Source of the DNA: Streptomyces sp. NRRL F-5135
GTDB lineage: Bacteria > Actinomycetota > Actinomycetes > Streptomycetales > Streptomycetaceae
Direction: 5' to 3'
Assembly: GCF_000719775.1 (NCBI RefSeq)
Contig: NZ_JOHR01000019.1
Location: forward strand, 62,001-126,000
DNA length: 64,000 nucleotides
Positions within the stretch are counted from its first letter, which is position 1. Each line of letters begins with the position of its first letter. Of the stretch, positions 48,507 to 56,304 are shown one piece after another. Position numbers and translations under genes: made by a program. A model generated the notes under the pieces. The model was given only the letters and a program-made list of their open reading frames with translations. It was not told where the DNA came from and made no database searches.

Positions 48507-49445
48507 GTGACGCGACGCCTGATGCTCCTCGACACCGCTTCCCTGTACTTCCGGGCATATTTCGGGGTTCCCGACTCCGTACGGGCCCCGGACGGCACCC
48601 CGGTCAACGCGGTGCGCGGGCTGCTGGACTTCATCGCCCGCCTGGTCCAGGACCACCGCCCCGACGAGCTGGTGGCCTGCATGGACGCGGACTGGCGGCC
48701 GGCCTGGCGGGTGGAGCTGATCCCCTCGTACAAGGCCCACCGGGTGGCGGAGGAGCACGCGGAGGGGCCCGACGAGGAGGAGACGCCGGACACGCTCGCG
48801 CCCCAGGTCCCCGTCATCGAGGCGGTGCTCGACGCGCTGGGCATCGCCCGGGTCGGCGCGGAGGGGTACGAGGCGGACGACGTGATCGGCACCCTCGCCG
48901 GCCGGGCGCGAGGGCCGGTGGACATCGTCACCGGGGACCGCGACCTCTACCAGTTGGTCGACGACGCCCGCGAGGTCCGGGTGCTCTACCCGGTCAAGGG
49001 CGTGGGCACGCTCCAGTCCACCGACGAGGCACTGCTGCGGGAGAAGTACGGTGTGACCGGCGCTCAGTACGTGGACTTCGCGGTGTTGCGCGGCGACCCC
49101 AGCGATGGCCTGCCGGGCGTCCCGGGCATCGGCGAGAAGACGGCCGCGCAGCTCATCGCGGAGTTCGGTGACCTCGCGGGCATCCTCGCGGCGGCCGCCG
49201 ATCCGGTCGCCCGCCTCACCCCCGCCCGGCGCCGTCGCCTGGACGAGTCCCGCGCGTACCTGGCCGTCGCGCCCACGGTGGTCCGGGTCGCCGGGGACGT
49301 TCCCCTGCCGGCCTTCGATCCGGCGCTGCCGCGCGAGCCGCGGGACCCGGCCGCGCTCGTGGACCTCTCTGAGCGCTGGGGACTGCGTTCGCCGCTCAAC
49401 CGGCTGCTGGAAACCCTCGGCGTCCACGCGCCGGGCCCGGCCTGA
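48507..49445 (+). CDS. stand-alone 5'-3' exonuclease (FEN/PolA N-domain type)
   Basis: The protein of about 312 residues equals the N-terminal nuclease of DNA polymerase I: LMLLDTASLYFRAYFGVP, GYEADDVIGTLAGRA, DIVTGDRDLYQLV, RGDPSDGLPGVPGIGEKTAA (acidic metal ligands and helix-hairpin-helix). It probably removes RNA primers or flaps. GTG 48507 gives MTRRLMLLD and has CATGAT 7 nt upstream; ATG 48495 is an in-frame alternative four codons earlier. It stands alone next to a 14-bp repeat tract. Confidence 0.9.
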   Translation: MTRRLMLLDTASLYFRAYFGVPDSVRAPDGTPVNAVRGLLDFIARLVQDHRPDELVACMDADWRPAWRVELIPSYKAHRVAEEHAEGPDEEETPDTLAPQVPVIEAVLDALGIARVGAEGYEADDVIGTLAGRARGPVDIVTGDRDLYQLVDDAREVRVLYPVKGVGTLQSTDEALLREKYGVTGAQYVDFAVLRGDPSDGLPGVPGIGEKTAAQLIAEFGDLAGILAAAADPVARLTPARRRRLDESRAYLAVAPTVVRVAGDVPLPAFDPALPREPRDPAALVDLSERWGLRSPLNRLLETLGVHAPGPA

Positions 49446-49449
49446 GGTG

Positions 49450-49468
49450 TTAGCTTAGGTAAGCCTAA
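49450..49468. promoter_or_regulatory. iron box (DmdR/DtxR operator) before SIP gene
   Basis: TTAGCTTAGGTAAGCCTAA matches 15 of 19 positions of the DmdR/IdeR consensus TTAGGTTAGGCTAACCTAA. It lies 45 bp before the siderophore-interacting protein start. Confidence 0.8.
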
Positions 49469-49512
49469 GCAGCCCAGAAGTCCGCCTGTGAGCGGAAGGC
49501 AGGGAGACCACC

Positions 49513-50367
49513 GTGGCAGACAAGCCGGCTCGCACCTCACCCACCACGCACGAGGGGCGGGTGCTGCGCACCGAACGGCTCTCGCCGCACATGGTGCGCG
49601 TGGTCCTCGGCGGTGAGGGGCTGGCCGCGGTGCGGGCCGGCGAATTCACCGACCACTACGTCAAGCTGCTGTTCCCCGTGCCGGGCGTGACCTACCCCGA
49701 GCCCTTCGACATGGAGCGGATCCGCGCGGAGTTCCCGCGCGAGCAGTGGCCGGCGAACCGCACATACACCGTCCGCGCCTGGGATCCGACGGCGCTGGAG
49801 ATGACCATCGACTTCGTCGTCCACGGGGACGAGGGCCTGGCCGGTCCCTGGGCGGCCCGGGTCCGCCCCGGCGAGACGATACGCCTCCTCGGCCCGGGCG
49901 GGCTGTACGCGCCCGACCCGGCCGCGGACTGGCACCTGCTGGTGGGGGACGAGAGCGCCCTGCCGGCGATCGCCGCGGCCATGGAGCGGGTCCCGGCCGG
50001 AGCCACCGCGCACGCCTTCGTCGAGGTCCCCGGCCCGGAGGAGGAGCAGAAGATCACGACCCCGGACGGCGCCGGCATCACCTGGCTGCACCGTGGGGAC
50101 CGTCCGGTGGGCGAGGGCCTCGTCAGGGCGGTACGGGAGCTGGACTTCCCCGAGGGCGAGGTGCACGCGTTCGTGCACGGCGAGGCGGGCTTCGTGAAGG
50201 AGCTGCGCCGTCATCTGCGGCTGGACCGGGGGATCCCGCGCGAACGGCTCTCGATCTCCGGCTACTGGCGGCTGGGCCAGACCGACGAGGCATGGCGGAG
50301 CGTCAAGCGCGCGTGGAACGAGCAGGTGGAGCGGGAGCAGGAGACTCAGCAGTCCCCCGCGGCCTGA
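49513..50367 (+). CDS. siderophore-interacting protein (ferric-siderophore reductase)
   Basis: SIP proteins are FAD-containing NAD(P)H reductases that release iron from ferric siderophores in the cytoplasm. The 284-residue protein has the flavin-binding motif NRTYTVRAWD (about residues 83-92), DFVVHGDEGLAGPWAARVRP, GPGGLYAPD, and the C-terminal YWRLGQTDEAW of the family. The GTG start follows GGGAG. An iron box upstream indicates derepression on iron starvation. Confidence 0.93.
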   Translation: MADKPARTSPTTHEGRVLRTERLSPHMVRVVLGGEGLAAVRAGEFTDHYVKLLFPVPGVTYPEPFDMERIRAEFPREQWPANRTYTVRAWDPTALEMTIDFVVHGDEGLAGPWAARVRPGETIRLLGPGGLYAPDPAADWHLLVGDESALPAIAAAMERVPAGATAHAFVEVPGPEEEQKITTPDGAGITWLHRGDRPVGEGLVRAVRELDFPEGEVHAFVHGEAGFVKELRRHLRLDRGIPRERLSISGYWRLGQTDEAWRSVKRAWNEQVEREQETQQSPAA

Positions 50368-50513
50368 AGGGTTCCTCGCACTCTGTCCGTCCGGGGCGCG
50401 CGGCCCGGCACCACACCTCGCCGCGTTGTCGGAGAACCCGGGTAACTCCTTCCTCGAACTCTCAGCTCGGCGGTTTCAACCGGGCGTACGAGTCGAATCT
50501 CCGTTCGAACGGA

Positions 50514-50537
50514 GGAGAGCCCGTCCCAGGGCTCTCC
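50514..50537. terminator. hairpin terminator after SIP gene
   Basis: GGAGAGCCC / GGGCTCTCC perfect 9-bp stem with a 6-nt loop. Confidence 0.6.
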
Positions 50538-50559
50538 GGCGCCTTGCCATCCCACCCAC

Positions 50560-50601
50560 GGCGCCGCCGAGCCGGTCCGCACGGGCCGGCTCGGCGGCGC
50601 C
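50560..50601. terminator. strong 16-bp bidirectional hairpin terminator
   Basis: GGCGCCGCCGAGCCGG at 50560-50575 pairs perfectly with 50586-50601 across a 10-nt loop, between convergent genes. Confidence 0.8.
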
Positions 50602-50684
50602 GTACGCCGGCCCACCACACGGCGGGCCGATGACATGGCCGCCCGCACGGCCATGACCGGTCCGCGGCGACCGCGCCGCCTCCT

Positions 50685-51365
50685 TCAGGCGCCGGCCGGG
50701 CCGCTGCCGTCACCGAACTTGTCCGCCGAGGCGTTCACGTGCGCGACGCGGCGCATCGCGGCCAGCACCACCTCGCCCAGCACCGTTCCGATCACCATGC
50801 TCTCGACGATGCCCTCGAGGTCACCGGACCGCCCCACATGGTCGAGGTCGGCGCGCGCGACCCGCTCCGCCGCCTCCGCGTAGTCGTCCAGCACCCGCGC
50901 GAACTCGCCGTGCCCCAGCCGGAACATCGTGGCCAGCGCCTGGACCAGGTCCGCCGTGGCGGCATTCGACTCGTCCAGCTTCCAGCCACGCCGCGCCGCC
51001 AGCGCCTCGACCTCGGCGCGCGCGGCCACGGCCTCCTCGTCCTCGTCGTCATCGCCCGGTCCGCCGAGCCGGGCCGCCGCCGCTCCGAGCACCTTGTGTG
51101 GCGTTCTGTTCTGATCATCCACCACCGCGAGGAGCTCGGCGACGGCCGCCACCTTCAGGCCGCCCACCTCCAGCAGCGCACGCACCAGGCGCAGTCTGCG
51201 CTCGTGCGCCTCCCCGTAACTCGCCTGGTTCGGGCTGGTCAGCTCCCCTGACGGAAGCAGTCCCGCACGGACGTAGTACTTGATCGTCGGCACCGGGACG
51301 CCGGTCCTGCGACTCAATTCACCGATGCGCACCGCGCGTTCACTCCGTTCGCCTTGCCATGTCAC
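50685..51365 (-). CDS. MerR-family transcriptional regulator
   Basis: The 226-residue protein has an N-terminal MerR winged helix (VRIGELSRRTGVPVPTIKYY, VRAGLLPSGE, about residues 12-44), a connecting coiled coil (LRLVRALLEVGGLKVAAVAE) and an acidic linker (GGPGDDDEDEEAVAAR). A C-terminal helical effector region without a recognisable metal-binding cysteine set follows, so the inducer is probably organic. The GTG 51365 start is supported by TATGAT ending 6 nt upstream (leaderless); GTG 51332 is the alternative. It is divergent from a membrane protein gene, with repeated sites between them. Confidence 0.85.
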   Translation of the reverse strand: MTWQGERSERAVRIGELSRRTGVPVPTIKYYVRAGLLPSGELTSPNQASYGEAHERRLRLVRALLEVGGLKVAAVAELLAVVDDQNRTPHKVLGAAAARLGGPGDDDEDEEAVAARAEVEALAARRGWKLDESNAATADLVQALATMFRLGHGEFARVLDDYAEAAERVARADLDHVGRSGDLEGIVESMVIGTVLGEVVLAAMRRVAHVNASADKFGDGSGPAGA

Positions 51366-51371
51366 CGATCC

Positions 51372-51415
51372 ATCATAGATAGTGCAACTATCGGTTAGCG
51401 GAAAGTGCCGCTATC
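51372..51415. promoter_or_regulatory. divergent MerR promoter/operator with repeated AGTGC-NN-CTATC sites
   Basis: TATGAT on the minus strand (51372-51377) serves the MerR gene. GATAGTGCAACTATC (51378-51392) is a palindrome with 6-bp arms. TAGCGG(AAAGTG)CCGCTA (51396-51413) is a second one. AGTGC-NN-CTATC recurs at 51381 and 51404, 23 bp apart. For the plus strand, TTAGCG (51395) and TAAACT (51418) are a possible -35/-10 pair with a 17-bp spacer. Confidence 0.55.
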
Positions 51416-51439
51416 CATAAACTCTTCGGGGGGTCACTC

Positions 51440-52411
51440 ATGTCTTCATGGCGTTCCTGGCACCGCCCACTGGTGTTCCACGCCGCGGCGATGGGTCTGC
51501 TCGCCGTCGTTTCGGCGGTCGGCATGGTCGTCGACGACCGGGTCCTGGTCGGCTCGCCGATCTGGTTCAAGCCGTTCAAGTTCTCGGTGTCGCTGCTGAT
51601 GTACGCGCTGTCGCTGGCCTGGATGCTCTCGCTGACCACCCGGGGCCGCCGTGCGGGTCAATGGGCGGGCACGGTGGTCGCCCTGGCGGGCACGGCCGAA
51701 ATGGTGATCATCGTGGGGCAGGTGATACGGGGCAAGCGCAGCCACTTCAACAACGAGACCCCGTTCGACAGCCTGCTCTTCGACATCATGGCCGTCACCA
51801 TCGTCGTCCTGTGGTGCGCGTCGCTGCTGATAGTGGTGCTGCTGTTCCGCTCCCCGCTGGCCGACCGGCCGGCCGCCTGGGCGATGCGACTCGGTGCGGT
51901 CATCAGCCTGGCCGGGGCAGCCCTCGGCATGCTGATGACCCGGCCGACGCCCGAGCAGCGCGCGGCCGACGGCCGGGGCGTGGCCGACGTGATCGGCTCG
52001 CACAGCGTGGGCGTACCGGAGGGTGGTCCCGCGCTGCCGCTCACCGGCTGGGCGGCCACGGGCGGAGACCTGCGCATACCGCACTTCGTCGGCTTGCACG
52101 GCCTGCAACTGGTCCCGCTCTTCCTGCTCGTCCTCGTCGCGCTCGCCCCGCGCTTCGCCCTGCTGCGTGACGAACGGGCACGGCTCCGCCTGGTATTCGT
52201 CTTCTCGGGAGTCTACGCGGCCGTCATCGCCGTGCTCACCTGGCAGGCCCTGCGTGGTCAGCCGCTGGTCCGCCCGGACGGGGCAACCGCCTCGGCAGCC
52301 GCCCTCGTCCTCCTCTGCGGCGCCCTCGCCGCCTATGCGGCGCTGCGACCGGCCGCGGCCGTACCGGTCACCGCCGTGACTCCGCCGGAGCGCGTCCAGT
52401 CCGGGCGGTGA
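51440..52411 (+). CDS. eight-helix membrane protein of unknown function
   Basis: The 323-residue protein has about eight predicted membrane helices (for example HAAAMGLLAVVSAVGMVV, SVSLLMYALSLAWMLSL, GTVVALAGTAEMVIIVGQVI, GLHGLQLVPLFLLVLVALAP). A conserved-looking polar loop, IRGKRSHFNNETPFDSLLFD, lies between helices 3 and 4, and histidines occur in PHFVGLHGLQL. I do not recognise the family. A strong G-rich ribosome-binding site (GGGGGG) precedes the ATG. It is the obvious target of the divergent MerR regulator and may be a stress-induced transporter or sensor. Confidence 0.75.
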   Translation: MSSWRSWHRPLVFHAAAMGLLAVVSAVGMVVDDRVLVGSPIWFKPFKFSVSLLMYALSLAWMLSLTTRGRRAGQWAGTVVALAGTAEMVIIVGQVIRGKRSHFNNETPFDSLLFDIMAVTIVVLWCASLLIVVLLFRSPLADRPAAWAMRLGAVISLAGAALGMLMTRPTPEQRAADGRGVADVIGSHSVGVPEGGPALPLTGWAATGGDLRIPHFVGLHGLQLVPLFLLVLVALAPRFALLRDERARLRLVFVFSGVYAAVIAVLTWQALRGQPLVRPDGATASAAALVLLCGALAAYAALRPAAAVPVTAVTPPERVQSGR

Positions 52412-52471
52412 GCACCGGAGGGAACCGGTCGCCCCGGCCCTCGGACGGCTCCGGGCGGCTCCCGGACGACT

Positions 52472-53251
52472 TCACACGGCCTTCTGGTACGTGCGGAAGG
52501 ATCGGGTCGACAGCCAGACCGCCGCCACTGTCAGGGCCAGCAGCGCCCCGCCCCTGCTGAGCACGACCGTCCAGTCGGTATCGGCGGACAACGCGGAACG
52601 GCCCGCGACCATGGCCCAGTTGACCGGGTTGAAGTCCGCGATCCGCACCATCCAGTCCGGCATCTGGGCCGGCGCCATGAAGGCGGAGGAGAGGAACGTC
52701 AGCGGCAGCAGCAGGAAGGTGTTGATGCCGATGATGGACTCGCGGCGGCGGACCAGCATGCCGAGGGCGTTGGACAGCGCACCGAAGACCGTACCGAGCA
52801 GGACGGACGCGACCACCAGGATGAGCAGTCCACCGATCCCTCCCGGGTAGTCGGCCCCGCCGATCAGTCCCAGCACCACGATGACCACGGACTGGAAGGC
52901 GGTGGTGATGCCGTTCTGCACGACGTTGGCGTGCAGGAGGGCGCTGCGGCTGACCGGGGTGGTCAGGAAGCGGTTGAGCGTGCCGCGTTCGATCTCCTCC
53001 AGGGTGCCCATGCCGGTCCACATGCTGGAGCCGAACGCGCTCATCACGACGATGCCCGGGATCAGGTAGTCCAGGTACGACGTCGTACCGAAGCCGCCGA
53101 GCTGGACGACCTTTTTGAACAGGCTGCCGAAGAGGTAGAGCCAGATCACCGGCTGGATCAGATTGACCAGCAGGAACACGGGCTGCCGCACGATCGCCAT
53201 GAGCTGGCGCTGCGTCATGAACCAGGTGTGAGCGAGGACGTTCGTACTCAT
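52472..53251 (-). CDS. ABC-2 type drug exporter permease (DrrB-like)
   Basis: The 259-residue protein has six predicted helices and the ABC-2 signatures QPVIWLYLFGSLFKK, YLIPGIVVMSAFGSSMW, EIERGTLNRFLTTPVSR and LPLTFLSSAFMAPAQMPDWM. Its ATG overlaps the ATPase stop (ATGA). Together they form a DrrAB-type exporter; the substrate is unknown. Confidence 0.92.
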   Translation of the reverse strand: MSTNVLAHTWFMTQRQLMAIVRQPVFLLVNLIQPVIWLYLFGSLFKKVVQLGGFGTTSYLDYLIPGIVVMSAFGSSMWTGMGTLEEIERGTLNRFLTTPVSRSALLHANVVQNGITTAFQSVVIVVLGLIGGADYPGGIGGLLILVVASVLLGTVFGALSNALGMLVRRRESIIGINTFLLLPLTFLSSAFMAPAQMPDWMVRIADFNPVNWAMVAGRSALSADTDWTVVLSRGGALLALTVAAVWLSTRSFRTYQKAV

Positions 53252-54555
53252 CGGGTGCCTCCGGTGGTGGCCCGGCCGGACGCGTCGGGTCCGGTGGCCT
53301 TCGCGTCCTTCGCGTCCGTGGCGTCCTTCTCGTCGGTCGTATCCGGCACGGCCTCGACGCGGTCCGCGCGGTCCGCGGGCTCCGCCGCCTCGGCCTCGGA
53401 GAAACGGCGTCCCGCGTAGCGCAGGTAGACGTCGTCCAGGGAGGGCCGGGCCACGGTCGCGGCGGCCACCGCCGCGCCGGCCCGCTCCAGGGCGGCGAGC
53501 AGGGCCGGTACGGCGGCAGCCCCGTCGTCGGCGCGGACGCTGACCCTGCGGCCGTCCAGCGTGAGGTCGTGCAGGCCCGTCAGCCCGGCGAGGGCCTCGG
53601 TCAGGGTCGTACGGTCGCCGTCGGCGCGCAGTTCCACATGGACGGCGTCACCGCGCAGTTCCCCCTTCAGCTCGTCGGGGGTGCCCTCGACGACCACCCG
53701 GCCGCGGTCCACGATGGCGATGCGCTCGGCGAGCCTGTCCGCCTCTTCGAGGTAGTGCGTGGTGAGCACGATCGTCAGCCCCTCGTCCCCGGCGAGCCGG
53801 CCGATCTCGTCCCACATCGCCGTGCGGGCCTCGGGGTCGAGCCCGGTCGTGGGCTCGTCCAGGAAGAGCACCTCGGGCCGGTGGACCAGTCCGAGCGCCA
53901 CATCGAGCCGTCGTCGCATCCCGCCCGAATATCCCTGCACCATCCGCTTCGCGGCGTCGGTGAGGGTGAACCGCTCCAGCAGGGCGTCCGCCCGGCGGTT
54001 CAGTTCCGCGCCGCGCAGACCGTAGAGCCGCCCCTGGAGGATCAGGTTCTCCCGGCCGGTGGCCACCGGGTCGGCGCCGGACCGCTGGGCGACCACCCCG
54101 ATCGCCCGGCGCACGCGGTCGGGGTGGCGCAGGACGTCGTGCCCGGCGACGGTGGCCGTGCCGCTGTCGGGGCGGGCGAGCGTGGTCAGGATCTTCACCG
54201 CGGTGGACTTGCCCGCCCCGTTGGGCCCGAGGAGCCCGAGGACCGTGCCGGGTGTGACGGTGATGTCCATGCCGTTCAGCGCGGTGACACCACCCGGATA
54301 GGTCTTGACCAGGCCTCGCGCCCATACGGCGGGCGCGGCCGTCCCCGTGCGGGCCGGCCCGGCGCCCGCCCGGTCGACGGCGGCGCCACGCGCTTCTCCG
54401 GAGGCATCGGTGCGCGACTCACCACGGGCATCCGTACCTGCCTCGGCGCGGTCCGCGCCATGGGCCTCGGCCCTGGCCACCGGACTCGCCGCGCCCGGGC
54501 CGACGGCCAGGGCGCCGGCCCCGGACGCGGCCGTTCCCGGCGTTTCGGTACTCAT
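53248..54555 (-). CDS. ABC exporter ATPase (DrrA-like) with Ala-rich N-terminal extension
   Basis: The 435-residue protein starts with about 75 residues of Ala/Gly/Arg/Asp-rich low-complexity sequence. The ATPase follows: GLLGPNGAGKSTAVKIL, YSGGMRRRLDVALGLVHRP, LFLDEPTTGLDP, THYLEEADRLAERI, and the DrrA-type C-domain. The tail (EKDATDAKDAKATGPDASG) is also low complexity. The extensions make it about 110 residues longer than typical DrrA. AAGGAGAG precedes the ATG. A PadR regulator gene lies just upstream on the same strand. Confidence 0.92.
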   Translation of the reverse strand: MSTETPGTAASGAGALAVGPGAASPVARAEAHGADRAEAGTDARGESRTDASGEARGAAVDRAGAGPARTGTAAPAVWARGLVKTYPGGVTALNGMDITVTPGTVLGLLGPNGAGKSTAVKILTTLARPDSGTATVAGHDVLRHPDRVRRAIGVVAQRSGADPVATGRENLILQGRLYGLRGAELNRRADALLERFTLTDAAKRMVQGYSGGMRRRLDVALGLVHRPEVLFLDEPTTGLDPEARTAMWDEIGRLAGDEGLTIVLTTHYLEEADRLAERIAIVDRGRVVVEGTPDELKGELRGDAVHVELRADGDRTTLTEALAGLTGLHDLTLDGRRVSVRADDGAAAVPALLAALERAGAAVAAATVARPSLDDVYLRYAGRRFSEAEAAEPADRADRVEAVPDTTDEKDATDAKDAKATGPDASGRATTGGTR

Positions 54556-54582
54556 GACAGAACTCTCCTTCGGTGAACGGTA

Positions 54583-54597
54583 CTCGGATATACCGAG
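54583..54597. promoter_or_regulatory. palindrome CTCGGATATACCGAG before the exporter, likely PadR operator
   Basis: 5-bp arms (CTCGG/CCGAG) around an ATATA centre, about 30 bp upstream of the exporter ATPase start. An AT-rich core inside GC-rich arms is typical of PadR sites. Confidence 0.5.
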
Positions 54598-54687
54598 CCG
54601 GTCCGCCCGAGGAGCGCCGGGCTATGGTAGGCGTGCCGCACCTCGATCGCCCGGGCGCCCTCGCGGCAGGCCCGGTCCGGGGTTCGC

Positions 54688-54727
54688 GACCCCGGCGGTC
54701 GCTGCTGCAACAGCCGCCGCCGGGGTC
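54688..54727 (-). terminator. hairpin terminator after the PadR gene
   Basis: GACCCCGGCGG (54688-54698) pairs with CCGCCGGGGTC (54717-54727), just after the PadR stop. It uncouples the regulator from the exporter operon. Confidence 0.65.
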
Positions 54728-54737
54728 CTTCCGGTTT

Positions 54738-55505
54738 TCAGGGCCGGCGGGACCGGCCCTCCTTCATCACATCGCAGCCTCCGTCGCCACCCGCGTCGCC
54801 GCCGCCTGTGTCGGTGTTCATACCGCTGCGCACGTCACCGCGTACGTCGCTGTGCGTGTAGTTGTGTACGTCGATTTCCACACCGTCCAGTTCTCGCCAT
54901 TCCTGGGGCACCTCGCCCGTCTCGTAGAACAGGCGCCAGCCGTCCAGGCCCGTCAGCGTCCCGTCGGCCAGTTCCGCCAGCAGTCCCCTGATCCAGCCGG
55001 CCTGGGCCTCGACCATGTGCAGCTGGTACTCCGTCTCCACGACGAAGAGCCGCGGCAGCCGCTCGCACAGCTTCGCCAGCACCCCCCTCAGCCCCGCCGC
55101 CTCTATGTCGAGCGAGGCCGCCCGCTCCCGCAGCAGCGGTATCACCTCGTCCGGTGACAGCGCTCCTATCAGCGACAGCGCCGTCCCGAACAGCGGGAAC
55201 TCGCGCGCGGGGACCGCCAGCAGGTCGGCCAGCCACTCCCGCATCTCCTCGCGCCCGGTGGGTGTGAGGCCGTACAGCGTGCGTTCCGGCCGGTTGCCCT
55301 GCCGCTGCACCTCGGCGACCGTCACGAACCCGTACCTCTCCAGGTTCCGTACGACCGTATAGAGGGAGCCGTAATTGATCTTGACGCTGTGTTCCTTGCC
55401 GCGCCTGCGCAGCGTCTGCGCCATCTCGTACGGATGCATGGGGCGTTCGGACAACAGCGTCATCACCGCCAACGCCAGCGGATTGCCGAGCTTGCGCCGT
55501 TTCAT
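54738..55505 (-). CDS. PadR-family transcriptional regulator
   Basis: The 255-residue protein has an N-terminal PadR winged helix (MHPYEMAQTLRRRGKEHSVK, INYGSLYTVVRNLERYGFV, TLYGLTPTGREEMREWLADL) and a C-terminal helical dimer domain (about 95-180), followed by an Asp/Gly/His-rich tail. PadR repressors often control adjacent DrrAB-type exporters and release on binding the drug. ATG 55505 follows GGGGGTGGAG; an earlier in-frame start at 55568 is less likely. Candidate operators lie upstream of both itself and the exporter. Confidence 0.9.
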   Translation of the reverse strand: MKRRKLGNPLALAVMTLLSERPMHPYEMAQTLRRRGKEHSVKINYGSLYTVVRNLERYGFVTVAEVQRQGNRPERTLYGLTPTGREEMREWLADLLAVPAREFPLFGTALSLIGALSPDEVIPLLRERAASLDIEAAGLRGVLAKLCERLPRLFVVETEYQLHMVEAQAGWIRGLLAELADGTLTGLDGWRLFYETGEVPQEWRELDGVEIDVHNYTHSDVRGDVRSGMNTDTGGGDAGGDGGCDVMKEGRSRRP

Positions 55506-55571
55506 CTCCACCCCCTGCCGCACGCGACGGATCGACGGAGACATGCTCCGCGGACGAATACTCGCCAACGA

Positions 55572-55616
55572 ACATATCGCGAAGGCGCGGTTCAGTCAAC
55601 GCGACATATCGCGTTT
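55572..55616. promoter_or_regulatory. direct repeat ACATATCGCG between padR and sigK
   Basis: ACATATCGCG occurs at 55572-55581 and 55604-55613. The second copy lies in the palindrome-like CGCGACATATCGCG. Both sit about 70-110 bp upstream of padR and may be its autoregulatory sites. Confidence 0.45.
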
Positions 55617-55661
55617 CATCAGATCATGGAATCATCACTTCGCAACGCAGCCTCGTCACGG

Positions 55662-55688
55662 CAATCCGCCGGAGCCCCGGCTCCGAAT
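55662..55688 (+). promoter_or_regulatory. SigK-type ECF promoter before sigK
   Basis: CAATCC, a 15-bp spacer, then CCGAAT. This resembles the -35/-10 pair I recall for mycobacterial SigK (CCATCC ... CCGAAT). It lies 31 bp upstream of the sigma gene, fitting autoregulation. Confidence 0.5.
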
Positions 55689-55719
55689 GCCGAGTGCAGT
55701 CCGTTCGGAAGGAAACCGC

Positions 55720-56304
55720 GTGAAAGAAGCCGTCTTCATCGGGGGACCCTCCTCCGCGGGCCCGGACCTCCAGGAACTGCTGGCCCTGGTCGCCCGGGGT
55801 GACCAGGAGGCGTTCTCCCGCGTGTACGACCTGGCCAGTGGGCCCGTCCTCGGCCTCGTGCGGTCCGTCCTGCGCGACCCCGCCCAGTCGGAGGAGGTCG
55901 TCCAGGAGGTACTGCTGGAGGTCTGGCGTACGGCGCCGCGCTTCCGGTCCGACCGGGGCAGCGCCATGACCTGGATCCTCACCCTCGCCCACCGGCGCGC
56001 GGTGGACCGGGTCCGCTCGGCCCAGGCGGCCGGCGACCGGGAACGCCGGGCCGCGCTGCTGGAGCGGACACCGGCCTACGACGAGGTCACCGAACAGGTG
56101 GAGGCCGGACTCGAACGTGAACAGGTGCGCCGCTGTCTGCGCACCCTGACCGAGCTCCAGCGCCAGTCCGTGACGCTGGCCTACTACCGGGGCCTGGCCT
56201 ACCGGGAGGTGGCCGAGCTGCTCTCGGTGCCGCTCGGCACGGTCAAGACCCGGATGCGCGACGGGCTCATCCGACTGCGCGACTGCCTGGGGGTGTCCGC
56301 ATGA
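55720..56304 (+). CDS. sigK: ECF RNA polymerase sigma factor, SigK type
   Basis: The 194-residue protein has region 2 (AFSRVYDLASGPVLGLVRSV, SEEVVQEVLLEVWRTAPRF, WILTLAHRRAVDRVRSAQAA) and region 4 (LTELQRQSVTLAYYRGLAYR, VAELLSVPLGTVKTRMRDGL). It is most similar to SigK, whose partner is RskA. The GTG 55720 start follows GGAAGGA. It overlaps the anti-sigma gene by 4 bp (ATGA), and a photolyase gene follows in the same direction. Confidence 0.9.
   Translation: MKEAVFIGGPSSAGPDLQELLALVARGDQEAFSRVYDLASGPVLGLVRSVLRDPAQSEEVVQEVLLEVWRTAPRFRSDRGSAMTWILTLAHRRAVDRVRSAQAAGDRERRAALLERTPAYDEVTEQVEAGLEREQVRRCLRTLTELQRQSVTLAYYRGLAYREVAELLSVPLGTVKTRMRDGLIRLRDCLGVSA

Larger units (their letters stand above)
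50368..50684. other. convergent spacer with two terminators
   Basis: About 317 bp between converging genes. It contains two bidirectional hairpins (50514-50537 and 50560-50601) and no supported gene. Confidence 0.6.

Noticed and set aside
50480..50510. tRNA-like GTTCGAA sequence
   Set aside because: No acceptor or anticodon arms can be drawn around it; it sits next to two terminator hairpins.
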